Shown here piece by piece: positions 45,328 to 53,238 of a stretch of 64,000 nt of DNA. The notes beneath the pieces were generated by a model that was given only the letters and a program-made list of their open reading frames with translations, searched no databases and was not told the origin of the DNA. A program made the position numbers and the translations under genes. The first letter of the stretch is position 1. Every line of letters begins with the position of its first letter. Source of the stretch: Streptomyces sindenensis (GTDB lineage Bacteria; Actinomycetota; Actinomycetes; Streptomycetales; Streptomycetaceae); NCBI RefSeq assembly GCF_014649035.1, contig NZ_BMSG01000004.1, positions 186,001 to 250,000 on the forward strand. The letters run 5' to 3'.

Positions 45328-46947
45328 ATGCCCGCACCTCAGAGCCCCGCACTCCGAACATCCGCAGGTCAGCCCGGACCCCAGCAGGCCTCCGGGCCCG
45401 GCGCGCCGGCCCGGGACCGCTACGACGCCGTGATCGTCGGCGGGGGCCACAACGGCCTGGTCGCCGCCGCCTACCTCGCGCGCGCCGGACAGTCCGTCCT
45501 CGTCCTGGAACGGCTCGGCACCACCGGGGGAGCGGCGATCTCGACCCGCCCCTTCGCCGGGGTCGATGCCCGGCTCTCGCGCTACTCGTACCTGGTCTCC
45601 CTGCTGCCCGACAAGATCGTCCGCGACCTCGGCCTCGACTTCGCGGTGCGCAAGCGGACCGTGTCCTCCTACACCCCCGCCGTGCGCGACGGCCGCCCCA
45701 CCGGGCTGCTCGTCGCGGGCGAGGGCACCCGGGAGTCGTTCGCCGCGCTCACCGGCGGCGAACGCGAGTACGCGGCCTGGCAGCGCTTCTACGGGATGAC
45801 GCAACGGGTCGCCGAGCGCGTCTTCCCCACGCTGACCGAACCGCTGCCCGGCCGCGACGCGCTGCGCGAGCGGATCGACGACGCGGACGCCTGGCGGATG
45901 CTCTTCGAGGAACCGCTCGGCGTGGCCGTCGAGGAGAGCTTCACCGACGACCTGGTGCGCGGCGTCGTCCTCACCGACGCCCTGATCGGCACCTTCGCCG
46001 ACGCCCATGACGCCTCGCTCCTCCAGAACAGGTGCTTCCTCTACCACGTGATCGGCGGCGGGACCGGCGACTGGGACGTCCCCGTCGGCGGCATGGGCGC
46101 ACTCACCGACGCCCTGGCCGGGGCCGCCCGGGCGGCGGGCGCCGAGATCCGCGTGCGGCACGAGGCGACCCGAATCGAGACCGACGGGAACGCCGCCGAG
46201 GTCACCGTCCGCACCCCGGACGGCGAGCACGTCGTCGCCGCGGGCCGCGTCCTCGTCAACGCCTCCCCGCAGGCCCTCGCCGGCCTGCTCGGCGACGCCC
46301 CGCTCCCGCCGGCCGAGGGCGCCCAGCTCAAGGTGAACATGCTGCTCACCCGGTTGCCGCGGCTCCGCGACCGGTCCGTCGACCCCCGCCGGGCCTTCGC
46401 GGGCACGTTCCACATCGCCGAGGGGTACGGGCAGCTCGCCGACGCCTACCGGGACGCGGCGGCCGGCCGGCTGCCCACCGCCCCGCCCTCCGAGATCTAC
46501 TGCCACTCGCTGACCGATCCCACGATCCTCGGCCCCGAACTCGCCGCGCGCGGCTACCAGACCCTCACCCTCTTCGGCCTGCACGCCCCGGCCCGGCTGT
46601 TCGCCGCCGACAACGACGCCGCCCGCGCCGCCCTCCTCAAGGCGACCCTCGCCGAACTGGACGCACACCTGGCGGAGCCGATCACCGACTGCCTCGCCCT
46701 CGACGCCGACGGCGAACCGTGCATCGAGGCCAAGACCCCGCTCGACCTGGAGCGCGATCTGCGGCTGCCCGGCGGCCACATCTTCCACCGCGACCTCTCC
46801 TTCCCGTACGCGGACGAGGGCACCGGGCGCTGGGGAGTGGAGACCGCGCACGCCAATGTGCTGCTCTGCGGGGCGGGCGCGGTGCGCGGCGGCGGGGTCA
46901 GCGGGGTCCCCGGCCACAACGCGGCGATGGCCGCCCTCGGGGAGTGA
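45328..46947 (+). CDS. FAD-dependent phytoene-desaturase-like oxidoreductase (PYROXD2 family)
   Basis: 539 residues. The FAD motif VIVGGGHNGLVAAAYLARAG follows a short Pro/Gln-rich N-terminus, and ERLGTTGGAA continues the fold. The C-terminal GAGAVRGGGVSGVPGHNAAM is the second FAD-contact segment. It belongs with PYROXD2/CrtI-like enzymes rather than true carotenoid desaturases; no carotenoid genes are nearby. Substrate unknown. It starts 65 bases after the kinase gene and may be in its transcript. Confidence 0.87.
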   Translation: MPAPQSPALRTSAGQPGPQQASGPGAPARDRYDAVIVGGGHNGLVAAAYLARAGQSVLVLERLGTTGGAAISTRPFAGVDARLSRYSYLVSLLPDKIVRDLGLDFAVRKRTVSSYTPAVRDGRPTGLLVAGEGTRESFAALTGGEREYAAWQRFYGMTQRVAERVFPTLTEPLPGRDALRERIDDADAWRMLFEEPLGVAVEESFTDDLVRGVVLTDALIGTFADAHDASLLQNRCFLYHVIGGGTGDWDVPVGGMGALTDALAGAARAAGAEIRVRHEATRIETDGNAAEVTVRTPDGEHVVAAGRVLVNASPQALAGLLGDAPLPPAEGAQLKVNMLLTRLPRLRDRSVDPRRAFAGTFHIAEGYGQLADAYRDAAAGRLPTAPPSEIYCHSLTDPTILGPELAARGYQTLTLFGLHAPARLFAADNDAARAALLKATLAELDAHLAEPITDCLALDADGEPCIEAKTPLDLERDLRLPGGHIFHRDLSFPYADEGTGRWGVETAHANVLLCGAGAVRGGGVSGVPGHNAAMAALGE

Positions 46948-46972
46948 AGGGCACCCCCCCAGGCCCTGTCGC

Positions 46973-47004
46973 CACCCTGCCGTCGCACGGCTGACGGCAG
47001 GGTG
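46973..47004. terminator. 12-bp hairpin between convergent genes
   Basis: Bases 46973-46984 pair with 46993-47004 around eight bases, between the oxidoreductase and the SGNH hydrolase genes. Confidence 0.8.
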
Positions 47005-47014
47005 ACGGCAGGAT

Positions 47015-48181
47015 CTAACGCAGGTGCCGGGGGTCCACGGCGGCGGCGATCGCCGTGTGGCCCTCGGTGCCCGGGTGCAGTCCGTCGCCGCTGTCGTACG
47101 CGGGCAGCAGCCGGGAGGGGCGGTCCGGGTCGCGCAGCGCCGCGTCGAAGTCGGCGACGGCGTCGAAGACCCGCCCGGTGCGCAGGGCCTCGTTGACCTC
47201 CCGGCGCACCGCGTCCGCCTCCGGGGTCCAGCGCGTCCAGCCCTCGAACGGGGTGATGGTGGCGCCCACCACCCGCAGCCCGGCGGACCGGGCGCGCAGG
47301 GCGAGTTGGCGGTACCCGGCCACCATCCGGGCCGGGTCGCGCTCGACCGGCAGATGGTGGAGGTCGTTGACGCCCAGGTGCACCAGGACCGTCCGCAGCC
47401 CCGGCAGCGACAGTACGTCCCGGTCGAAGCGGGCCTGGGCGCTCGGCCCGAAGCGGTCGCTGTCGAGCAGCAGCCGGTTGCCGCTGATGCCGAGGTTGGC
47501 GACGGCGGAGCCGGACAGTCTGCGGGCCAGCTGGTCGGGCCAGCGGAGGTCCGCGTCGTCGGGCGTGCCGGAGCCCTCCGCGATGGAGTCGCCCAGCACG
47601 GCGAGGACCGGGCCGCGCGCCCCGGTCGTCTCCACCCCGGTCAGGAGGAACACGGACCGGGTCCGGACCCCGTCGACGGTGTGCCAGGCATGCGTGTTGC
47701 GGTGGAAGGACAAGGGGCCGGTGGGGCCCGGGAGTCGCGTCTCGACGGTCAGCAGGGAGCCGTCCGCCACCCGGAGTCCCGCCACCGGGTCGCTGGTGAG
47801 GGAGGCGCCCGCCGCCAGCCACGCCCGGGCCCGCCCGCCGAAGGTGACCGGCCGCCCCCCGGCGGTCACCGGACCCACCAGCACCTGCGCGGTGCCGAAC
47901 GCGTGCGCGTACCGCAGGCGGACCTGCCCGCCCGCCGAGAGCCGCAGCCGCGTCGTGCAGAGCCCGTCCGTGAGCCCGGCCGACGCGAGCGGATCGTCCG
48001 CGGTGGGCGCGGTCTGCGCGGTGGCCCAGGAAGTGGTCCAGGGCGTGCCCGCCCGGGGGAGGCCGGGCGCGGTGTTCGGGGCGGCCGACGCGTGCGGCGC
48101 GGCGGTGAAGGCCGCCGCGACCCCGGTCGCCGCCGCGTACAGCAGACTTCGTCTGGCCGGCGCGGGGACCTGGCCGGTCAC
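47015..48181 (-). CDS. Secreted SGNH/GDSL-family hydrolase
   Basis: 388 residues from the GTG at 48181. The N-terminus carries a twin-arginine-like signal (ARRSLLYAAATGVAAAF, cut near ASAAP). After a beta-sandwich-like region (about 40-180), the SGNH blocks are visible: LAVLGDSIAEGS with the nucleophilic Ser, GISGNRLL, VLVHLGVNDLHHLP and DGLHPGTEGH with the Asp-x-x-His pair. It should cut ester or acetyl groups from an extracellular substrate such as an acetylated polysaccharide. The GTG has no ribosome site and overlaps the stop of a 16-codon frame with a good site (see next entry), so a frameshift or coupling must be involved. Confidence 0.83.
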   Translation of the reverse strand: MTGQVPAPARRSLLYAAATGVAAAFTAAPHASAAPNTAPGLPRAGTPWTTSWATAQTAPTADDPLASAGLTDGLCTTRLRLSAGGQVRLRYAHAFGTAQVLVGPVTAGGRPVTFGGRARAWLAAGASLTSDPVAGLRVADGSLLTVETRLPGPTGPLSFHRNTHAWHTVDGVRTRSVFLLTGVETTGARGPVLAVLGDSIAEGSGTPDDADLRWPDQLARRLSGSAVANLGISGNRLLLDSDRFGPSAQARFDRDVLSLPGLRTVLVHLGVNDLHHLPVERDPARMVAGYRQLALRARSAGLRVVGATITPFEGWTRWTPEADAVRREVNEALRTGRVFDAVADFDAALRDPDRPSRLLPAYDSGDGLHPGTEGHTAIAAAVDPRHLR

Positions 48182-48228
48182 CGGGAGAGCACCGGGGAGG
48201 AGGGGGCGGGGTGCCGAACGCTGCTCAT
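48178..48228 (-). CDS. 16-codon leader frame overlapping the SGNH gene start
   Basis: ATG at 48228, six bases after AGGAGG, opens a 16-residue frame (MSSVRHPAPSSPVLSR) whose TGA overlaps the GTG of the SGNH hydrolase as GTGA. Either the hydrolase is translated by coupling to this peptide, or a one-base change has split a longer signal peptide into two frames; joined together the two parts would make a normal export signal. Confidence 0.5.
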   Translation of the reverse strand: MSSVRHPAPSSPVLSR

Positions 48229-48411
48229 GGGGTGCCTCCTGGAATCGACCACGGGGAGTGGGTGGGCCGAGCGGCTTGCATGCGCCTCGTGACATCCAAC
48301 GGTCCTCGGATGAACCGATGGTGACGTCGGCACGCACCGGACGCGACGCCATTGTGGCGGGGGCCTCGGGCGGGGCGCCGCCGCACCGCGCACGGCGCCC
48401 CGCCCCGCCGC

Positions 48412-50298
48412 TCAGTCGGCCGACAGCACCCAGCCCGCCGCTTCGATCCGCCCCGCGTCCCGGGGCCGCTCGGAGTCGAAGACCGTGCGGCGCCCGTCCC
48501 GTACGCGCAGGGCGTCCACGTACGCGCCGCGCCCCACGTACAGCCGGTCCGTGGCATACCGCCACCGCAGCCGGAGGCCCGTGCCGCGCCAGGCCGACAG
48601 GTCCGCCTCCAGGTGGTGCCACACCCGCCCCGAGAAGCCGGTCACCGAGCCGGCCGGGTGCGGCAGCGGGTCCGGGCGGTGGCCGGGCCCCGGGCGCACG
48701 GTGGTGAACGGCACCGGCTGCCAGTCCTCCCCGCCCGCCGACGCCTCCAGGAAGAGACCGTCGGAGGCCGGTTCGGTGTCCCACCACAGCGCGCACTCCA
48801 GCCGGGCCCGTGCGGAGCCCAGGCGCAGGGCGGGCAGCGTGAGTGTGGCCGTGGAGGCGCTCGCCGTCCCGGAGAACCAGGCTGTGCGCCCCCGCTCGGG
48901 CCGCACCGGAACGGCCCGGGCGAGCTGGTTGGCGGCCGCCACCCGGGGCGCGCTGCCCGAACGCCAACTCCGCACCGGATGAACCGAGTTGCCCAGCACG
49001 ATGAGGAAGGTGTCGGTCGTCGGGTCGAGCACCAGGCTGGTCCCGGTGAATCCGGTGTGCCCCGCGCTGCGCGGGGTCGCCATCGCGCCCATGTACCAGT
49101 GCTGGTAGAGCTCGAAGCCGAGGCCGTGCTCATCTCCCGGGAACGCGGTGTTGAAGTCGGTGAACAGCAGGTCCACCGACTCCTCGGACAGGATGCGGGA
49201 GCGGCCGTACACCCCGCCGTTGAGCAGCGTCCGGGCGAGCACCGCGAGATCCCAGGCGCAGGAGAACACCCCGGCGTGGCCCGCCACCCCGCCGAAGCCG
49301 AAGGCGTTCTCGTCGTGCACCTCGCCCCAGACGAGGCCGCGCTCCAGACCGGACCAGGGCAGCCGGGCGTCCTCGGTCGCCGCGATCTTCGGCTTCCAGG
49401 ACGCGGGCGGGTTGTAGCGGGTGCGGTGCATCCCGAGCGGGGCGGTGATCTCCTCGCGGAGCAGGACGTCCAGGGTGCGGCCGGTGATCCGTTCCAGGAT
49501 CAGTTGCAGCGAGATCAGGTTGAGGTCGGAGTACAGGTAGGCGCTGCCCGGGGTGCTCGCCGGGACCTCGTCCCACAGCATGCGGAGCTTGCCCTCCCGG
49601 GTCGGCTCCTTGTACAGCGGGATCCATGGGCGGAAACCCGAGGTGTGAGTGAGTAGTTGACGGACCGTGATGTCCTGCTTGCCGCCGCCCGCGAAGTCCG
49701 GAAGATATGACGCGACCGCCGCTTCCAGCTCCAGCCCGCCGCGTTCGATCTGCTGGACCGCCAGGAGCGAGGTGAAGAGTTTGGAGATCGAGGCGAGGTC
49801 GAAGACGGTGTCCTCGGCCATCGCGATCTGCTGGTCCGCCGGGAACTCCACCCCGGTGTCGGTCTTCTCGTCGTACGCCGCGTAGCGCACCGCCTTGCCG
49901 ATCGGCCGGTGCAGCGCCACGGTGCCGCCCCGCCCGGCGAGCAGCACCGCGCCCGCGTACCAGGGGTGCTCGGGGGAGTCGGCGAGGTAGGCCTCGGCGT
50001 CCCGGACGAGCTGGTCCAGCGGCTCCTGGAGCAGCCCGGCGCGGGCCGCGCTGCCGCGCCGCAGTGTGGGCCGGTGCGCCCCTGCCTCCATGCCCGCTCC
50101 CGTGTCCGCCGCACTGCCCGGCACGCCCGTGCCGGAATCGCTGCGGGCGGCCGCGCCCGCGAGGGGGATCGGCGTCAGCGCGAGCGCCCCGCCCAGCGCC
50201 AGTATCCCGCCGCCCAGCCGCCGCCGGGCGATGCCGCTCCGGGCGGTGCGTGGGGTGTTCTCGGAGGTCCGCCCGTACCCCTGTGTGTCCCCGGTCAT
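48412..50298 (-). CDS. Secreted beta-lactamase-fold serine hydrolase with C-terminal beta domain
   Basis: 628 residues from the ATG at 50298, which follows GGAAGGAG. A twin-arginine-type signal (ARRRLGGGILALGGALAL) exports it. The catalytic domain (about 90-440) has S170-I-S-K173 (DLASISKLF) and the tyrosine motif YSDLN, with GHTGFTGT as the KTG equivalent, matching class-C-like esterases and D-peptidases. The last 170 residues form a beta-rich module (WFSGTASASTATLTL, LRVRDGRRTVFDS) that may bind carbohydrate. The substrate is unknown. It is upstream of the SGNH gene on the same strand, 230 bases apart, so both may act on the same surface polymer. Confidence 0.88.
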   Translation of the reverse strand: MTGDTQGYGRTSENTPRTARSGIARRRLGGGILALGGALALTPIPLAGAAARSDSGTGVPGSAADTGAGMEAGAHRPTLRRGSAARAGLLQEPLDQLVRDAEAYLADSPEHPWYAGAVLLAGRGGTVALHRPIGKAVRYAAYDEKTDTGVEFPADQQIAMAEDTVFDLASISKLFTSLLAVQQIERGGLELEAAVASYLPDFAGGGKQDITVRQLLTHTSGFRPWIPLYKEPTREGKLRMLWDEVPASTPGSAYLYSDLNLISLQLILERITGRTLDVLLREEITAPLGMHRTRYNPPASWKPKIAATEDARLPWSGLERGLVWGEVHDENAFGFGGVAGHAGVFSCAWDLAVLARTLLNGGVYGRSRILSEESVDLLFTDFNTAFPGDEHGLGFELYQHWYMGAMATPRSAGHTGFTGTSLVLDPTTDTFLIVLGNSVHPVRSWRSGSAPRVAAANQLARAVPVRPERGRTAWFSGTASASTATLTLPALRLGSARARLECALWWDTEPASDGLFLEASAGGEDWQPVPFTTVRPGPGHRPDPLPHPAGSVTGFSGRVWHHLEADLSAWRGTGLRLRWRYATDRLYVGRGAYVDALRVRDGRRTVFDSERPRDAGRIEAAGWVLSAD

Positions 50299-50462
50299 CC
50301 GCAACTCCTTCCCGCGCCTGACGTCCGGTCACCGGGCCGTGCCCGTACGCCGGAGCCCACGCGAAAGTAACTTCCGAAATCTCGCCGGTCAGTGAAAATT
50401 CCTGCCGCCGCAGAGATTACTGTCACCTCCCCGATTCCGGACGGGTCCAGGTCCGCAAAGAA

Positions 50463-50479
50463 TCTGACACTGCATCAGA
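50463..50479. promoter_or_regulatory. Palindromic motif TCTGAC-N5-ATCAGA upstream of the flavin oxidoreductase
   Basis: TCTGACACTGCATCAGA is followed by AAAAG. A near-identical element occurs at 62341-62357 upstream of the fadD19/echA19 pair (TCTGAC-N5-GTCAGA then AAAAC). Two such elements in the same gene cluster look like sites of one TetR-type regulator. The element lies just ahead of a possible -35 region. Confidence 0.55.
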
Positions 50480-50522
50480 AAAGCTCTTCCCTCGGGTGCG
50501 CCGCTGCGGCATCCTGCCGCCC

Positions 50523-51632
50523 ATGGAGACGGAACTGAGCCGCCGACTGGGGATCGAGCACGCCATCTTCGGCTTCACGCCGTTCCCCGAAGTCGCCGCG
50601 GCCATCACCAGAGCCGGTGGCTTCGGCGTGCTCGGAGCCGTCCGCTACACCGCCCCCGACGACCTCGCACGCGACCTCGACCGCCTGCACCGGCATGCCG
50701 ACGGCAAGCCCTACGGCCTCGACGTCGTCATGCCCGCCAAGAAGGTCGAGGGCGTCACCGAGGCGGACGTCGAGGCGATGATCCCCGACGAGCACCGCGG
50801 ATTCGTCCAGGAACTCCTGGCCCGCCACGGTGTGCCCGAACTGGCCGAGGGGGAGGCGTCCGGCTGGCGCATCACCGGCTGGATGGAGGAGGTCGCCCGG
50901 AGCCAGCTCGACGTGGCCTTCGACTACCCGATCAGACTCCTCGCCAACGCCCTCGGCTCCCCGCCCGCCGACGTCATCGCCCGCGCCCACGGCCACGGCG
51001 TGCTCGTCGCCGCCCTGGCCGGCAGCGCCCGGCACGCCCGGCGCCACGCGGAGGCGGGCATCGACGTCGTCGTCGCCCAGGGGTACGAGGCGGGCGGCCA
51101 CACCGGCGAGATCGGCTCCATGGTGCTGGTCCCCGAAGTCGTCGAGGCCGTCGCCCCGCTGCCCGTGCTCGCCGCCGGAGGCATCGGCAGCGGCGAACAG
51201 GCCGCCGCCGGACTCGCCCTCGGCGCCCAGGGCGTCTGGCTCGGCTCCCTCTGGCTCACCACCGAGGAGGCCGACCTGCACTCCGAGGCCCTGACCGCCA
51301 AACTGCTCGCCGCCGGCTCCGGCGACACCGTCCGCTCCCGCGCCCTGACGGGCAAGCCCGCACGCCAGCTCCGTACCGCGTGGACGGACGCCTGGGACGA
51401 CCCGGCAGGGCCCGGCACCCTGCCCATGCCGCTCCAGGGGCTGCTGGTCGCCGACGCCGTCTCCCGGATCCAGAAGTACGAGGTCGGCGAACTGCTCGGC
51501 ACCCCCGTCGGGCAGATCGTCGGCCGCATGACCAGCGAACGCACCGTCCGGGCCGTCGTCGACGACCTCACCCGCGGCTTCGAACGGGCCGTCACCCGTA
51601 TCAACCGCATCGCCGGAAGGAGCGCCACGTGA
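50523..51632 (+). CDS. FMN-dependent nitronate-monooxygenase-family oxidoreductase
   Basis: 369 residues from the ATG at 50523, which is seven bases after CATCCT and so may be leaderless. It is an NMO/2-nitropropane-dioxygenase TIM barrel: GGFGVLGAVRYT near the N-terminus, VVVAQGYEAGGHTGEIGS and LPVLAAGGIGSGEQAAAGLA (phosphate of FMN). In steroid catabolism a member of this family (IpdC) acts in ring C/D breakdown, and the genes around it are acyl-CoA ligases, so a role in acyl-CoA chemistry is more likely than nitronate detoxification. The stop overlaps the next start in GTGA. Confidence 0.85.
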   Translation: METELSRRLGIEHAIFGFTPFPEVAAAITRAGGFGVLGAVRYTAPDDLARDLDRLHRHADGKPYGLDVVMPAKKVEGVTEADVEAMIPDEHRGFVQELLARHGVPELAEGEASGWRITGWMEEVARSQLDVAFDYPIRLLANALGSPPADVIARAHGHGVLVAALAGSARHARRHAEAGIDVVVAQGYEAGGHTGEIGSMVLVPEVVEAVAPLPVLAAGGIGSGEQAAAGLALGAQGVWLGSLWLTTEEADLHSEALTAKLLAAGSGDTVRSRALTGKPARQLRTAWTDAWDDPAGPGTLPMPLQGLLVADAVSRIQKYEVGELLGTPVGQIVGRMTSERTVRAVVDDLTRGFERAVTRINRIAGRSAT

Positions 51633-53179
51633 ACCAGCCGCCGGGCGGCTTCTGGGCCCAGGCCGCCGCCGACCCCGACCGCACCGTCCTGATCGCCCCC
51701 GACGGCGAGGAGTGGAGCGCGGGCCGGCTGCACGCCGACGCCAACCGCATGGTCCACGGGTTACGGGCGGCGGGCCTGCGCGAGGGCGACGCGTTCGCGG
51801 TCGTCCTGCCCAACGGCGTCGAACTCCTCACCGCCTACCTCGCCGCCTCGCAGGCCGGCTTCTACCTCGTCCCCGTCAACCACCACCTCGTCGGCCCCGA
51901 GATCGCCTGGATCGTCGCCGACTCGGGCGCCCGCGTCCTGATCGCCCACGAACGCTTCGCGGCCGCCGCGACGGCCGCCGCCGACGAGGCCGGGCTGCCG
52001 ACGAGCCACCGCTACGGCGTCGGCACGGTCCCCGGCAGCCGCCCGTACGCCGACCTCCTCGACGGCCACCCCGCCGACCCGCCCGAGGGCCGCACCCTGG
52101 GCTGGGTCATGAACTACACCTCGGGCACCACCGGCCGCCCGCGCGGCATCCGCCGCCCCCTGCCCGGCAGACGCCCCGAGGAGACCTACCTCGGCGGGTT
52201 CCTCGGCATCTTCGGCATCCGGCCATTCGACGACAACGTCCACCTCGTCTGCTCGCCGCTCTACCACACCGCCGTGCTCCAGTTCGCGGGCGCCGCCCTG
52301 CACATCGGCCACCCGCTGGTCCTGATGGACGGCTGGGCCCCCGAGGAGATGCTCCGCCTCATCGACGCGCACCGGTGCACCCACACCCATATGGTCCCCA
52401 CCCAGTTCCACCGGCTGCTCGCCCTGCCCGAGGAGGTGAGGACCCGCTACGACGTCTCCTCGATGCGGCACGCCATCCACGGGGCCGCCCCCTGCCCCGA
52501 CCACGTCAAACGCGCCATGATCGAGTGGTGGGGCAGCTGCGTCGAGGAGTACTACGCGGCCAGCGAGGGCGGCGGCGCGTTCGCCACCGCCGAGGACTGG
52601 CTGAAGAAGCCCGGGACCGTCGGAAAGGCCTGGCCGATCAGCGAGCTGGCCGTGTTCGACGACGACGGCAACCGGCTCCCGGCGGGCGAACTGGGCACCG
52701 TCTACATGAGGATGAGCACCGGCGGCTTCAGCTACCACAAGGACGAGACCAAGACCCGCAAGAACCGCATCGGCGACTTCTTCACCGTCGGCGACCTCGG
52801 CGTCCTGGACGCGGACGGCTATCTCTTCCTCCGCGACCGCAAGATCGACATGATCATCGCCGGGGGCGTCAACATCTACCCCGCCGAGATCGAGTCCGCT
52901 CTGCTCACCCACCCCGCCGTCGCGGACGCCGCCGCCTTCGGCATTCCGCACGCCGACCGGGGCGAGGAGGTCAAGGCGGTCGTGGAGCCGGCCGAGGGCC
53001 ACGCACCGTCGGACGCCCTCGCCGCCGAGATCCTCGCCCACTGCGAGACCCGGCTCGCCGGGTACAAACGGCCCCGCTCCCTCGACTTCATCACCGCCAT
53101 GCCCCGGGACCCCAACGGCAAGCTCTACAAACGGCGACTGCGCGAACCGTACTGGGAGGGCTTCGGCAGACCGCTGTAG
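51629..53179 (+). CDS. Acyl-CoA synthetase (FadD-type adenylate-forming ligase) with a TTA codon
   Basis: 516 residues from GTG (GGAAGGAG upstream), translationally coupled to the flavin enzyme. The AMP motif MNYTSGTTGRPRGIRR, the core YYAASEGGGAF, FTVGDLGVLDADGYLFLRDR and the C-terminal Lys in PRDPNGKLYKRR are complete. It should activate a carboxylic acid to its CoA ester; the acid is unknown. Codon 45 (51761-51763) is TTA, the rare leucine codon read by bldA tRNA, so full expression may depend on development. I noticed no other in-frame TTA in the window. Confidence 0.9.
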   Translation: MNQPPGGFWAQAAADPDRTVLIAPDGEEWSAGRLHADANRMVHGLRAAGLREGDAFAVVLPNGVELLTAYLAASQAGFYLVPVNHHLVGPEIAWIVADSGARVLIAHERFAAAATAAADEAGLPTSHRYGVGTVPGSRPYADLLDGHPADPPEGRTLGWVMNYTSGTTGRPRGIRRPLPGRRPEETYLGGFLGIFGIRPFDDNVHLVCSPLYHTAVLQFAGAALHIGHPLVLMDGWAPEEMLRLIDAHRCTHTHMVPTQFHRLLALPEEVRTRYDVSSMRHAIHGAAPCPDHVKRAMIEWWGSCVEEYYAASEGGGAFATAEDWLKKPGTVGKAWPISELAVFDDDGNRLPAGELGTVYMRMSTGGFSYHKDETKTRKNRIGDFFTVGDLGVLDADGYLFLRDRKIDMIIAGGVNIYPAEIESALLTHPAVADAAAFGIPHADRGEEVKAVVEPAEGHAPSDALAAEILAHCETRLAGYKRPRSLDFITAMPRDPNGKLYKRRLREPYWEGFGRPL

Positions 53180-53190
53180 CCGGAGCGGGT

Positions 53191-53232
53191 TCCGGGAGGG
53201 GGGCGCGCGGGCGGCGTGCGCCCCCTCCCGGA
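53191..53232. terminator. Hairpin between convergent ligase and acylase genes
   Basis: Bases 53191-53206 pair with 53218-53232 with one bulged G. It overlaps the last intergenic bases before the acylase stop. Confidence 0.7.
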
Positions 53233-53238
53233 CGTGCG

